Assembly: GCF_008065115.1 (NCBI RefSeq) | Contig: NZ_CP042913.1 | Coordinates: forward strand, 5,467,257 to 5,531,256 | Origin: Bythopirellula goksoeyrii | Lineage (GTDB): Bacteria; Planctomycetota; Planctomycetia; Pirellulales; Lacipirellulaceae | DNA length: 64,000 nt | Reading direction: 5' to 3' | Part shown: piece by piece, positions 1-8,915 of the stretch | Layout of the letters: every line of letters starts with the position of its first letter | Numbering within the stretch: position 1 is the stretch's first letter | Program-made: the position numbers and the translations under genes | Notes under the pieces: model-generated | Told to the model about the DNA's origin: nothing | The model's input: the letters and a program-made list of their open reading frames with translations, nothing else | The model's database searches: none

Positions 1-477
1 GTTGTAATGCTCACTGGCGACAACCACGGCACAGCCGAAGCAATTGCCTCGGAAGCCGGCATCGATGAAGTCCATGCTGAGCTTTTGCCCGAGGACAAAG
101 TAGACCTCGTCGGCAAGTTAGTCGACAAATATGGCCACGTCGCGATGGTTGGTGACGGCGTGAACGACGCCCCGGCATTGGCCCGCGCGTCGCTTGGCAT
201 CGCCATGGGCGCTGCCGGCAGCGACGCCGCCATTGAGACGGCCGACATCGCCCTCTTGGCCGACAACCTCACCAAACTCCCGTGGCTGATCAAGCACTCA
301 AAAAAGACACTTGGAATTATTCACCAAAACATCGGTTGCTCACTCGCGGTCAAAGCGATCTTCATGATCCTCACGTTTGTTGGATTCGCTTCCCTGTGGG
401 CCGCCATTGCTGCGGACATGGGTGCCTCACTTTTGGTGATAGCCAATGGACTCCGTTTGCTGAGAGATCACGATTAA
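1..477 (+). CDS. Heavy-metal P1B-type ATPase, C-terminal part (truncated by the window edge)
   Basis: The reading frame is open to base 1, so the 5' part lies outside the window. About 158 residues remain. They begin in the phosphorylation/nucleotide-binding region (MLTGDN) and carry the hinge motif MVGDGVNDAPAL, then two final membrane helices. The segment with VKAIF and, further on, ADMGASLLV fits the P1B-2 (Zn/Cd/Pb, ZntA/CadA) pattern of a Lys in TM7 and Asp-x-Gly in TM8; this is inferred from family knowledge. The CPC or SPC ion-site motif that would confirm the metal is not present in the window. It would export divalent metal across the inner membrane. A TolC-like gene follows 53 bases downstream on the same strand, which suggests a metal-efflux operon. 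Confidence 0.9.
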   Translation, partial: VVMLTGDNHGTAEAIASEAGIDEVHAELLPEDKVDLVGKLVDKYGHVAMVGDGVNDAPALARASLGIAMGAAGSDAAIETADIALLADNLTKLPWLIKHSKKTLGIIHQNIGCSLAVKAIFMILTFVGFASLWAAIAADMGASLLVIANGLRLLRDHD

Positions 478-530
478 TGCATAGAAAGCACCCTACCTCA
501 GCCGAAGATTAGAAAGAGGGGGAGTCAAGG

Positions 531-1955
531 ATGGCTCGAATCAACAGAAGTTCGATATGGTTGCTGGCACTGCTGGCTGGCTGCGCGTCTGCGCCCAGCG
601 AACCGATTGTGCTACCCGCTGTTTCTACGCTCCCGACGGAAGCCACGCTGGCTGTTGAAGGGAGCCCTATCAAGCAGGTTGACTATACCGAGGACCAACC
701 CGAGGTTCAGCAACCCACCGCGCTGCTGTCAGAGACGACCCCCGAATTACTAGCCACTCCTCTTGGGGAAGAGTTCAATCAAGACGGCTTGTCAGTTGAA
801 GCAATCGAACAGCTAGCACTCGCCAACAATCCTGCGGTCGGCCTAGCGTCGGCCAAGGTCCGTGCCTTGCGAGGCAAGTATGTGCAGGCGGGGCTTCCTC
901 CTAATCCCACTGTTGGGTATTCAGCCAGTGAAATCGGCCAAGATGGCCGTGCCGGCCAACAAGGTGGTTATGCAGGTCAGGAGTTCATTACTGCCGGGAA
1001 GCTCGACAAGAACCGCGCCATCGTGGCCGCAGAAATTGATAAAGCAGAGTCTGTATTGCGCGCTACTCGACGTCGAGTCCTTACCGATGTCCGGCGTAGT
1101 TACTACCGGGCACTGGTAGCCCAACAACGCATAGAGACCGCTGATACACTGCTCCATGCTACCGGCGAAGCTGTCAAGGCATCGCAGAACCTCTTAGACG
1201 CTGAGGAGATCCCACTTGCAGGGCTCCTGCAAACGGAAGTCGAGCAGCAAAATGCCCAGATCGTACACCGCATTGCCGAGAACGAACTCACTGCCGCCTG
1301 GCAACAACTTTCTGCCGTCGTTGGCGATCTGGATCTGCCCCCCCAAAAACTCGCCGGTGATCCCAAGGTCTTGCCGAGTGAAATTGAGTGGGATGAAACC
1401 CTCTCGCGCATCACGACTTTGAGCCCCGAAATGGCAGCCGCTTTCGCCGAACTCTCACGATCTCGACGGGCGCTCACGCGTGCCTATGTCGAACCGGTTC
1501 CTGATATCAACACGCAATTCACGGTCCAGTACGACAATAGCACCGACTACACCATCGCCGGCATTCAAACCACAATTCCTTTGCCTATCTGGAACAAGAA
1601 CCAAGGTGGCATTCGACAAGCCCAGGCGGAAATCAGTGTCGCCTCGCAAAACATCGACCGCGTAGCACTGGACCTAAAAAACCGCCTCGCAACAACTTTT
1701 CGTGAATACGCCAACGCCAGAGCCCAAGCGGAAACCTATGCCAACGAGATACTACCGCGAGCTAAGCAGACGTTTGATCTCGTACAACGTGGTTACTCCC
1801 TAGGAGAAGTCGGCTACCTCGATTCGCTCACTGCGCAGAAGACTCTCATGCAGACGAATCTCGCCTACCTCGACGCCCTCGGATCGCTCTGGCAAAGCTA
1901 CATGAAAATCGATGGGTTGCTTCTTGAAGGAAGCCTTGTGCAAACCCCAGAATAA
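531..1955 (+). CDS. TolC/CzcC-family outer membrane efflux lipoprotein
   Basis: This 474-residue protein starts at an ATG preceded by a purine-rich ribosome site (GGGGGAG, about 7 bases upstream). The N terminus is a lipoprotein signal with lipobox LAGC (Cys18). A Pro/Thr/Glu-rich linker of about 75 residues leads into two outer-membrane-efflux repeats with long coiled-coil alpha-helical stretches. Such proteins form the trimeric outer membrane channel of tripartite pumps. It lies directly after a Zn/Cd-type ATPase gene, so it probably serves divalent metal export (CzcC-like), but no CzcA/CzcB partner lies beside it and the window has a second TolC gene at 8892-10484 next to CusBA. The partner pump is therefore uncertain. 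Confidence 0.85.
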   Translation: MARINRSSIWLLALLAGCASAPSEPIVLPAVSTLPTEATLAVEGSPIKQVDYTEDQPEVQQPTALLSETTPELLATPLGEEFNQDGLSVEAIEQLALANNPAVGLASAKVRALRGKYVQAGLPPNPTVGYSASEIGQDGRAGQQGGYAGQEFITAGKLDKNRAIVAAEIDKAESVLRATRRRVLTDVRRSYYRALVAQQRIETADTLLHATGEAVKASQNLLDAEEIPLAGLLQTEVEQQNAQIVHRIAENELTAAWQQLSAVVGDLDLPPQKLAGDPKVLPSEIEWDETLSRITTLSPEMAAAFAELSRSRRALTRAYVEPVPDINTQFTVQYDNSTDYTIAGIQTTIPLPIWNKNQGGIRQAQAEISVASQNIDRVALDLKNRLATTFREYANARAQAETYANEILPRAKQTFDLVQRGYSLGEVGYLDSLTAQKTLMQTNLAYLDALGSLWQSYMKIDGLLLEGSLVQTPE

Positions 1956-2011
1956 TCCCTGCTCCCCTCCAGGCGATCGCAACTAAGTCGGGTAGACAAG
2001 GATCGTGGAAC

Positions 2012-2596
2012 CTATATCCACCGACGGCAACCGAGCAGCGATGTACCCAGACCTACGACTGTGAGCAACATTGACCCAGGCTCGGGAATTACCACACCAA
2101 ATCCGCGTATTTCACCGCCTCCAAATGTTGAGGTGTGAATATTGAAGTAGGCTTTGCCTGCATCCAAACCGGCTAAGAGCGTGTTGAGGGCACTCGAAAC
2201 CGTACCCCCATTGGCCGTGATGAATGCCGCATTGTAGCTACCCGCCACGGCCATATCATAGGTGTGATCATACACTCCTGCGGTCACCCCTGAGGGAAAG
2301 CCGGTAAAGGTAGGAGTAATCGTGGCAACACCAGCATTTAATAAGCCAGGATCTGCAGTACAACAATGAATGTGGGCTGCAGTAGTCATCCCGGTCAATC
2401 CCGTGAAATCGGCTTGGACTCGCATTGTCACCAAATCTAGATCAAAGGTTACCAATGCAGAACCAGTACCAGGGGAGGCATTGGGGGGCGACTCGGCGGG
2501 CCCGCTGAGATCGAATGTATAAATCTGCTCGTGCGCAGTTGAAGTGCAAGCTAGGCATGTCAGGGCCAAAACTAAAGACAGTGTTGCTGGCTTCAT
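2012..2596 (-). CDS. CHRD-domain exported protein with PEP-CTERM signal
   Basis: This is a 194-residue secreted protein. AAGGAG lies 8 bases before the ATG. It has a signal peptide (about residues 1-21), then a CHRD domain recognised by the AAHIHCC motif and the later YFNIHTSTFGGGEIRG motif. The last 26 residues have PEP-CTERM form: IPEPGS, a hydrophobic helix and a terminal Arg pair. The CHRD domain was named from chordin; its bacterial role is unknown. PEP-CTERM tails are processed by exosortase, and none is encoded in this window. It is the last of five co-directional minus-strand genes that begin with an ECF sigma factor, so it may belong to that regulon. Confidence 0.85.
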   Translation of the reverse strand: MKPATLSLVLALTCLACTSTAHEQIYTFDLSGPAESPPNASPGTGSALVTFDLDLVTMRVQADFTGLTGMTTAAHIHCCTADPGLLNAGVATITPTFTGFPSGVTAGVYDHTYDMAVAGSYNAAFITANGGTVSSALNTLLAGLDAGKAYFNIHTSTFGGGEIRGFGVVIPEPGSMLLTVVGLGTSLLGCRRWI

Positions 2597-2710
2597 CAGG
2601 TCTTCTCCTTGTTGAAAAGTCGGGAAAATAGTCTCTCGGGGTCACTCTAGCCTTACTACTATGTCACATCGAATTGCTTTCATTGCATCAATACTTGAAA
2701 AATATCGCAA

Positions 2711-3532
2711 CTACCTCCGTCCCAACCGTCGCCGGAAAAATAGTGGCACAGCAACCAAGAAATAAATCGTTGCCGGTTCCGGCACCGCAATGACCGGCCC
2801 ACCCCCCAAAGGCAATCCGTAGTTTATTTGCCAGTCGACCAAGTCCTCCGAACCGAGCGAATCACGTGAATCTCCTCTCTGCCAGACGAGAAAATCAGCC
2901 CCGTCGACCAGACCATCATTGTTGAAATCGCCTGCAAGTGAGGAGTTGCTCAATGTGATGTTGTCGATGCCGAGATCTCCGTCCACTGGCTCTCCACCTG
3001 CACTGGGAGTACCGGAGTCATGTCGCAGCATGACTCGCAATACGTCACTCATAAGGTTCTGGTAGGTATCCGTTCCTAGCACCCGCGTGAGATCACTCTC
3101 CATGAGCGGAAACGAATAGTTTCTCCAAATTCCATCAGCTGGTACGTCGACTGCTACTGTTGAGGTCCACCGTGACGAAGTGCTGGGACTCACTCCAGGC
3201 CCAAACAACACCAGCCGCATTGAAAGCGCTGCAGAGCCGACCGCAGCCATCATGTCCGCTGTCACCATAGCTGCGTCGACGGCAGTGAAGTCTCCTGTCC
3301 AGGCCGGATTAGAATTGAAGGTGGCATAATTCTGAAATCCCGATTCAAGACGAAGAAACGCATCATCTACACCTGCTGGTCCTCCTGTAGTCTCGTAGGA
3401 AACGGAAGCTCCTCCGGTAGTCCATCCAGACAGGTCTAGCTGAAAATCATCGGTATGGAGCGTGGCAGCATGGCCCAGAGTTGGAACGCTACAGAACCAA
3501 CTGATTACCCACACGAAAGAGAATCGTTGCAC
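2711..3532 (-). CDS. Exported PEP-CTERM protein with dockerin-like Ca-binding loop
   Basis: This is an exported protein of about 273 residues. The frame is open to a TTG at 3568, 2 bases after the stop of the preceding gene. I prefer the GTG at 3532, which has AGGA 7 bases upstream and gives a compact signal peptide ending near GHAA. The middle (about 150 residues) is a beta-rich, carbohydrate-binding-like region without a family I can name. Near residue 210 is a Ca-binding loop GDFNNDGLVDGADFLVWQR followed by DWQINYG, the planctomycete dockerin-like module. The tail has VPEPAT, a hydrophobic stretch and RRRLGRR. The tight spacing implies co-translation with the sugar dehydrogenase gene upstream. 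Confidence 0.82.
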   Translation of the reverse strand: MQRFSFVWVISWFCSVPTLGHAATLHTDDFQLDLSGWTTGGASVSYETTGGPAGVDDAFLRLESGFQNYATFNSNPAWTGDFTAVDAAMVTADMMAAVGSAALSMRLVLFGPGVSPSTSSRWTSTVAVDVPADGIWRNYSFPLMESDLTRVLGTDTYQNLMSDVLRVMLRHDSGTPSAGGEPVDGDLGIDNITLSNSSLAGDFNNDGLVDGADFLVWQRGDSRDSLGSEDLVDWQINYGLPLGGGPVIAVPEPATIYFLVAVPLFFRRRLGRR

Positions 3533-3570
3533 GGCTAGGTCCTGAAATCTGCTGAAAAAACGGGGCAATT

Positions 3571-5082
3571 CTAAACTGAGCGGAGAAATCTACGCAGCGG
3601 CATGATACCGATCACCATTCCTACCAAGACAAGCGATGCCGGCTCGGGAATGGCAACAAACTTGTAAACGATTCCACCGGTCCCATTGGCCGGGGTGTTG
3701 GTGACCATCGCATAGATTTCACCATCTGCGTCTTCACCAAATCCATGAACCGTCAGCCCATCCGGCAATATTCCAGCGGCAAACTGCGGAAGCATGAATT
3801 CTTTGATTTCGCCCATCTGCAGATCGGCGTAGAATAGTCGACCATCGACCCGAGGTGGTGCATTGCGTAGTGCCAGGTCGCCGAAAATGTATTTGCCAAC
3901 CAGCTCTGGTATCGCCGTACCGCGGTAAACAAAGCCACCGGTGATCGAGATGCCGTCGCCGTGGTCGTATTGCAGTGTGCCCAGTGGACCTGAAATCGGA
4001 TCAATGAGTCCCGCTGGAATACCGGGACTATTGGCTCCTACGACCGTACCATTGGTGCGATCGAAGATGAAAGTACCTTCCTTCATCGCCCAACCATAGT
4101 TACCACCCAGAACAATGCGATTGATCTCTTCGATGTTATTCTGGCCAACGTCCGCCAGGATGAGATCACCAGTACCTCCCAAGTCGGTACGATCGAAAGA
4201 AAATCGATAGGGGTTGCGAAGTCCATAGGCATAGATTTCTGGGACTTCGCCCGGACCTTTAAAGGGATTTGTTGTTGGAATACGGTACTGACCGTTGGTG
4301 CTGACAGGATCACCGCTGCCAGCAGTCGAAGAGGGTATTAGCGGGTCAAAACGCAACACCTTTCCCAGCGGCGTAGTCAGACTTTGTGCGTTGCCTCCAG
4401 GCTCAAGATGTCCAGCACCAACATCGTCGCGGTTTCCTCCGTCGCCAGTTGAGAGGTAGAGATAGCCGTCTGGCCCAAAGGCCAGGGTCCCCCCGTTGTG
4501 GTTACCCGCGTTTTGGCCGAGAGAAATAACTTCTCTCTCTGAACTGGGATCAATTACGTTGGCATCGCCTGGGGTGACAGTCCACTCTGAAACCACCATT
4601 TTGAAGTTCTGAGCGGCAGGGTTGAGCGGGTCTGCATTGGGAGTCACATAGGTCGGTGTTGTTCCATCCGGTATGGGCTGACTGGTATAGGTATAGAGCT
4701 TGCCGAAACCCGGGCTTGCAGAATCCGAGTAGTCAGGATGAAACGCCATGCCGAGAAGTCCTCGTTCATCGTTCGCACTTGCCGGGTTGAACGGTGGCGA
4801 GACCGTACTTTGCAGGTCAAGCGCTGCTCCTGGCAGCAAACTGCCATTCTCGACGATGCGGACCAGCCCGTTCTGCTCCAGCACAAACAATCGGCTCGTA
4901 TCTCCTGGAGGGCTGGTGCCATAGAGTGGTGCAGCCAATCCGGTTGCAATCGGCTGCAGTCGAATAGCGATATCTCCCATAGTAATGGGTGGCAAGATAT
5001 GATCCGCAACAGACGGCACATTTAGTGATAAGACGACAAGTATCGGAAAAGTCTTTCCGAGGCAATTTGGCAACAAGCGCAT
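3571..5082 (-). CDS. Glucose/sorbosone dehydrogenase-like beta-propeller with PEP-CTERM
   Basis: The open frame extends to 5151, but the ATG at 5082 has a strong ribosome site (AAAGGGG, about 10 bases upstream) and begins directly at the signal peptide (MRLLPNCLGK…), giving 503 residues. The family markers of soluble PQQ-type glucose/sorbosone dehydrogenases (Yli/GSDH six-bladed propeller) are visible: LFVLEQNGLVRIVENG, NHNGGTLAFGPDGYLYLSTGD, IYAYGLRNPYRFSFD, and GNYGWAMKEG. It would oxidise sugars or other alcohols outside the cytoplasm; whether it binds PQQ or is a structural propeller is not visible. The C terminus is IPEPAS, a hydrophobic helix and LRRFLRSV (PEP-CTERM). It is 2 bases upstream of the next PEP-CTERM gene and follows the sigma/anti-sigma pair. 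Confidence 0.88.
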   Translation of the reverse strand: MRLLPNCLGKTFPILVVLSLNVPSVADHILPPITMGDIAIRLQPIATGLAAPLYGTSPPGDTSRLFVLEQNGLVRIVENGSLLPGAALDLQSTVSPPFNPASANDERGLLGMAFHPDYSDSASPGFGKLYTYTSQPIPDGTTPTYVTPNADPLNPAAQNFKMVVSEWTVTPGDANVIDPSSEREVISLGQNAGNHNGGTLAFGPDGYLYLSTGDGGNRDDVGAGHLEPGGNAQSLTTPLGKVLRFDPLIPSSTAGSGDPVSTNGQYRIPTTNPFKGPGEVPEIYAYGLRNPYRFSFDRTDLGGTGDLILADVGQNNIEEINRIVLGGNYGWAMKEGTFIFDRTNGTVVGANSPGIPAGLIDPISGPLGTLQYDHGDGISITGGFVYRGTAIPELVGKYIFGDLALRNAPPRVDGRLFYADLQMGEIKEFMLPQFAAGILPDGLTVHGFGEDADGEIYAMVTNTPANGTGGIVYKFVAIPEPASLVLVGMVIGIMPLRRFLRSV

Positions 5083-5234
5083 ATTCACGATAATCCCCTT
5101 TCGTGTCGAAGAGCTGCTTCTTGTGAATCGCCCGATACCCACTTGGGCCAATCGAAGCGAATACGGCGGGACTATTTACAAAGTGTCGCAAGCACAGCGC
5201 ATCTATTGCAGAGAGCCAAAAAAAATGGCATACG

Positions 5235-5984
5235 TTATCGTGGCGGACCGATTGCCATGTATTGCATCGCACGCGGTTCATCCAACTCAGATACTTCGTA
5301 GAATACCAGTCCCTCGCGCTCTGAGCGGAATACTTGTATCTCAGAATCTCTGGCAACCTTGGCTGCGATTTCGCTGTCCGATGCGGCTCGATCCACAAAT
5401 ACCATTACCGGCGACTCATCGACCATACAAAGCATTGCCGTGGTATCCCGGCTCAAACCACCAGGATAGGAGAGGCCTAACATTCTTGTTCCCTCGGGCA
5501 TCGGCTCGAGATGCATGTCCATTCCCTGCCGGGCAGCAAAGATGTCGGCAAAACGCTGGTCGTCGTGGCACTCGTAATAAGGGTGAAAACCATTCTGAAG
5601 CGTCTCGCGATAGATCTGGGCAAGCGGTATCGGCTTGAAAAAAGGTGCGGGTTTGCCCGCATTGAATGCCCAGAAGGTCAGTGCAATACCGATCAGCACC
5701 GCCGCTGCCGCTAATCCACCAGCAAGAAGCGGGCGTCTTGGAAGAGAACCGTGACTTTCCGCAACAGATTCATCGCTCTCAAACACCAGGGACAAGTCGT
5801 CGGGCGCAGTCACTACCGGAAACACCTTGCGAAGTGCAGCGTCGATTTTCCTCTGTGTCTCAACTTCCGCACGGCGATCGTCGTTGAGGTGTTCGAGAAT
5901 CTCCTCACGCTCTGCTTCCGGCAGCGTACCGTCAAGGAAAGCCTCGAACTGATCGTCTCGAATTGGATTGTTTTCGTTATTCAT
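5235..5984 (-). CDS. Probable transmembrane anti-sigma factor
   Basis: This 249-residue single-pass membrane protein starts 30 bases after the stop of an ECF sigma factor gene. The N-terminal cytoplasmic part (residues 1-80) contains FEAFLDGTLPEAEREEILEHL, the typical acidic helix pair of anti-sigma/zinc-finger-like regulators, but without a His-x3-Cys-x2-Cys ZAS motif. One transmembrane helix follows (about 85-107). The outer domain of about 140 residues is of unknown type (YYECHDDQRF, GLSYPGGLSRDT, MVFVD). Position and architecture imply that it holds the neighbouring sigma factor inactive until a periplasmic signal arrives. The function is inferred from context rather than from a diagnostic motif. 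Confidence 0.75.
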   Translation of the reverse strand: MNNENNPIRDDQFEAFLDGTLPEAEREEILEHLNDDRRAEVETQRKIDAALRKVFPVVTAPDDLSLVFESDESVAESHGSLPRRPLLAGGLAAAAVLIGIALTFWAFNAGKPAPFFKPIPLAQIYRETLQNGFHPYYECHDDQRFADIFAARQGMDMHLEPMPEGTRMLGLSYPGGLSRDTTAMLCMVDESPVMVFVDRAASDSEIAAKVARDSEIQVFRSEREGLVFYEVSELDEPRAMQYMAIGPPR

Positions 5985-6014
5985 TCTAGAAATAGAGCTT
6001 GAAATCTAATCAAC

Positions 6015-6605
6015 CTAGTCCTTACTTGTTAGTTGCTTTCGCAGTAATTGTCGACTCCGATGGACGTGACTCATCGCTGTCCCCTGGGGAATCTCTATGA
6101 TTTCTGCGATCTCCGCATAACTCAGTTCATGCACTGTGCGCAATAGCAAACAACAGCGTGCTTCCCCCGAAAGTTCTTGAAGGGCTGCGAGAAGGTGGTC
6201 CTCGAAACACGTCTGGTCTGCCGAGAGTTCCCCTGACCCCGGATCGACCGACTTTGCACCGCTTACATCTGGTTCATTGTCGACCAATTGGAGATTGACC
6301 GGGTCCGTTGCATAGGTGCGTCGGCGAGTGAACTTGCGCCGCTCGTTGAGTGCACATTTACGCACTGCGCTGTACATCCATGCCAGAAAACTTGCTTCTG
6401 ATTCGAATTGGGTATTCTTTGATAATGCGATACTAGCGGCAAGCTGGACAACGTCTTCTGCTCCGTCTTGGCGTCCTAAAACTCCAGCTGCAACAGCGGT
6501 GAACTGAGGAAACGTGCTCTGATAAAGCGCAGCAAGCATCGGCCCTTTCTGATGCGCAGAAAGATTCCCGGGAAATTTCATGTTTGAATCTTGCGGACTC
6601 TTCAT
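6015..6605 (-). CDS. ECF-type RNA polymerase sigma factor
   Basis: This 196-residue sigma-70-family protein has region 2 at about residues 28-92 (DGAEDVVQLAA, ASFLAWMYSAVRKCALNERRK) and region 4 at about 140-190 (LSGEARCCLLLRTVHELSYAEIAEIIEIPQGTAMSHVHRSR), a helix-turn-helix for the -35 element. There are two candidate ATGs, 6605 and 6581. TATAAT lies 8 bases before 6605, so transcription from it would make the first ATG nearly leaderless; the second start is therefore possible. The next gene is its probable anti-sigma factor. The PEP-CTERM sugar dehydrogenase, the dockerin-like protein and the CHRD protein follow on the same strand and are candidate targets. Confidence 0.9.
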   Translation of the reverse strand: MKSPQDSNMKFPGNLSAHQKGPMLAALYQSTFPQFTAVAAGVLGRQDGAEDVVQLAASIALSKNTQFESEASFLAWMYSAVRKCALNERRKFTRRRTYATDPVNLQLVDNEPDVSGAKSVDPGSGELSADQTCFEDHLLAALQELSGEARCCLLLRTVHELSYAEIAEIIEIPQGTAMSHVHRSRQLLRKQLTSKD

Positions 6606-6712
6606 TGCCGCCCATTATAATAGAATTGTCATGACACCGCGTTTTCCTTGCAGAACCGATACTTAGATCCAGACATCGGTGCGACAAGGCACCAATTCCC
6701 TTAGGACTGGCA

Positions 6713-7654
6713 ATGTCTAACAACCGTGCAAGCTTGTCTCGCGGATTTACTCTGGTGGAGTTGCTGGTTGCGATCTCGATCATTGGGGTCTTGGTAGGTC
6801 TCTTGCTACCCGCTATCCAGTCGGCACGTGAAGCAGCCCGCCGCGAAGGTTGCACCAACAATCTCAAGCAGCTTGGCCTCGCAATCCAAACCTACGAATC
6901 GAACCACCGCAAATTTCCCCCTGGTCGGGTGGGCTGCGATGATACGGGAGACCAGATCGCCATAACTGGCTGCCCACCCGGCTTGTCAGCGGAACAAAAG
7001 ACGGCAGCCAGTGGTTTTGTCGTTCTGCTACCTCAACTCGAAATGCAGGCCCTCTACGATCGGCTAGCCATCGAAGTTGGTGGTCTTTGGAACCGCAATG
7101 TGGATGATCTCCATTGGTACGCCGACCAATCGAAGTGTCTTGCCATCAAAGAACAACCTACTTTTCACCATTGCCCAAGTGACACTTCTGCCCTACTCAG
7201 TGATGTCTACGCTCCAGTACTGGCCGCCACGGGAAGCTATGCCTTCGTCCAAGGCACGTTAGGACCGGGAAAACCACCTGAACAAGTTAAGTACGACAAC
7301 GATGGCCCCTTTCTCTATGTCACCGCGCGCAAGCCAAGCCAAGTGACCGATGGGCTTTCCCAAACCATCTTTATTGGAGAAGTCATTCTGGCCGACACCT
7401 GGGAATCTTCCAACACCTGGACCTATGCACTTTCTAATGCCGATTGCCTGAGAACCACTTCGAATCGACTCAACACAACGCCGGGAGACGGCTACGTCTA
7501 CGATCGCCAAAACGGGGCTTTTGGCAGCCAACATCCTGAGGGTGCCTTATTCACGTTCGGCGACGGCCATGTCGAGTTTGTTTCTGAGACTATCGAAAAA
7601 GAGATTTATCGATCACTCTCTACGATTTCAGGCGGTGAACTTGTAGAGAGGTGA
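6713..7654 (+). CDS. DUF1559 pseudopilin-like protein
   Basis: This is a 313-residue protein with a type IV pilin-like leader: SRG then [11 protein letters not shown], with Gly before Phe as the expected prepilin peptidase site. It continues with the family hallmark LLLPAIQSAREAARREGC and NNLKQLGLA. The C-terminal part carries the H-X9-DG motif (His…GDGHVEFV) that defines the planctomycete DUF1559 family. AGGA lies about 6 bases ahead of the ATG. DUF1559 proteins occur in dozens of copies per planctomycete genome and probably form surface or pilus-like structures; individual roles are unknown. It is transcribed divergently from the ECF sigma gene at 6605, which shares a 107-base intergenic region. 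Confidence 0.92.
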   Translation: MSNNRASLSRGFTLVELLVAISIIGVLVGLLLPAIQSAREAARREGCTNNLKQLGLAIQTYESNHRKFPPGRVGCDDTGDQIAITGCPPGLSAEQKTAASGFVVLLPQLEMQALYDRLAIEVGGLWNRNVDDLHWYADQSKCLAIKEQPTFHHCPSDTSALLSDVYAPVLAATGSYAFVQGTLGPGKPPEQVKYDNDGPFLYVTARKPSQVTDGLSQTIFIGEVILADTWESSNTWTYALSNADCLRTTSNRLNTTPGDGYVYDRQNGAFGSQHPEGALFTFGDGHVEFVSETIEKEIYRSLSTISGGELVER

Positions 7655-7694
7655 TCGGAGCGATCCAGGCCCATCCGCTACTTGGAAGCACCCT

Positions 7695-8456
7695 CTATTT
7701 TCCGGCAATGTCTTCGCTCGTCTGCTGATCGCTTTCCACCTGATGACGCCGTTGCAACCAGCGGGCAACCAGCCAGCACAAAAGTGCCCAGACCAAACCG
7801 GCAATCCAACCCGCCAACACGTCTGAAGGGTAATGCACACCCAAATAAACCAGACTGATTCCTACTATTAGCGAGAGTAGCACTGCTATCGCAAGCACAT
7901 AAATCTTTAGGCTATTGCGTGGTACGCTCGCAGCCAATAGTGAGCCAAGTGTCAAATAGACCACGGCAGACAACATGGAATGCCCACTCGGAAAGCTGCT
8001 CGTAGCGACATGCGAGAGATGCGGCACGATATCTGGGCGTGGCCGACTGATGACATGCTTCAAAACAAGACTCATCAGCACGCCACTGCCGGTAGCTGCC
8101 AGCAGAAATGCCAGCATGAGGAACTTGCGGTCCAGCCAAAGGTATCCCGCCACGATAAGAATAAAAATCGTCAAAGCCCCCACGCCACCTAGCGCGGTCG
8201 CATCACGGCCCATCTCCTGCACCCAGGGGGGACCAATCTGCGTAGCAGGATCGTCAGTTTTCCGCATGGCGCGCACCATCCAAGTGTCGAATGCTTGCGT
8301 GTCTCCCTCGAGCACTTCTCCAGCGATCTCGATAAAAGCCCAAGTTCCAGCAGCGAGGGCAAGCAACAGGAGAAGCACGACCGGTTCACGCCCCCCTATC
8401 CATCCCACCAGATGCCGCAGTGGCTTTCGAAAATTAATGATCACCATAACCCTCAT
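7695..8456 (-). CDS. PAP2-family membrane phosphatase
   Basis: This integral membrane protein of about 253 residues carries the three PAP2 phosphatase motifs in order: KHVISRPRP (K-x6-RP), PSGHS, and SLVYLGVHYPSD (SR-x5-H-x3-D variant with SLVYLGVHYPSD, where the motif's Arg appears to be replaced). About six transmembrane segments are visible. Family members dephosphorylate lipid phosphates such as undecaprenyl pyrophosphate, phosphatidate or phosphatidylglycerol phosphate. The open frame begins with two TTG codons at 8462; I chose the first ATG at 8456, and another in-frame ATG lies at 8447. It converges with the DUF1559 gene. The missing Arg of motif 3 leaves catalytic competence open. Confidence 0.85.
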   Translation of the reverse strand: MRVMVIINFRKPLRHLVGWIGGREPVVLLLLLALAAGTWAFIEIAGEVLEGDTQAFDTWMVRAMRKTDDPATQIGPPWVQEMGRDATALGGVGALTIFILIVAGYLWLDRKFLMLAFLLAATGSGVLMSLVLKHVISRPRPDIVPHLSHVATSSFPSGHSMLSAVVYLTLGSLLAASVPRNSLKIYVLAIAVLLSLIVGISLVYLGVHYPSDVLAGWIAGLVWALLCWLVARWLQRRHQVESDQQTSEDIAGK

Positions 8457-8582
8457 CAACAATGAATGATCTCAAGGTGCGCTCTACCCGGGAGACAGTC
8501 AACTGCTTCCCCTTGCTCCAAGTTCGTGCCTCTTTTAATATAGCCGCTTGCGGCTTAGCCAAAATCTAGCGAGCACAAAACA

Positions 8583-8915
8583 ATGTGGATGACCCTAATC
8601 CGAGGAGTGATCGCAGGCGTCGTGGTCATCGGCGTCACCGAGCTATCGCGCAAGTTTCCCCGCGCAGGTGCCCTGCTGCTGACGCTCCCTTTGGTCAGCA
8701 TCCTCGCCTTCGTGATGGCGTGGACCAAGTATCAAGACCTCCCGACAGTCTCGCGCCTGGCCAAAGAAACACTCATCCTGGTCCCGCTAGGATTGCCGTT
8801 CTTCATCCCGCTCGCCTTTGCCGAGAAATTGAACCTCGGTTTCTGGCCCGCTTTCGGCCTGGGCACACTGCTGGCATCGATCACGATAGGATTATGGTTT
8901 TGGCTGGGTCCGTGA
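8583..8915 (+). CDS. Small membrane protein of DUF3147 type
   Basis: This is a 110-residue very hydrophobic protein with four predicted transmembrane helices. The sequence resembles DUF3147: an N-terminal helix, then a conserved LLLTLPLVSILAFVMAW segment, an LPFFIPLAFA segment and a C-terminal helix ending LWFWLGP. The family has no assigned function. There is no obvious ribosome site before the ATG. Its last 24 bases overlap the 3' end of the convergent TolC-family gene at 8892-10484. The family call comes from memory of the pattern and should be checked with a profile search. Confidence 0.7.
   Translation: MWMTLIRGVIAGVVVIGVTELSRKFPRAGALLLTLPLVSILAFVMAWTKYQDLPTVSRLAKETLILVPLGLPFFIPLAFAEKLNLGFWPAFGLGTLLASITIGLWFWLGP

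Noticed and set aside
4817-5398. 193-codon minus-strand frame across the gap between anti-sigma and dehydrogenase genes
   Set aside because: It overlaps both flanking genes in another frame and shows unusual codon use, so it is a chance frame.
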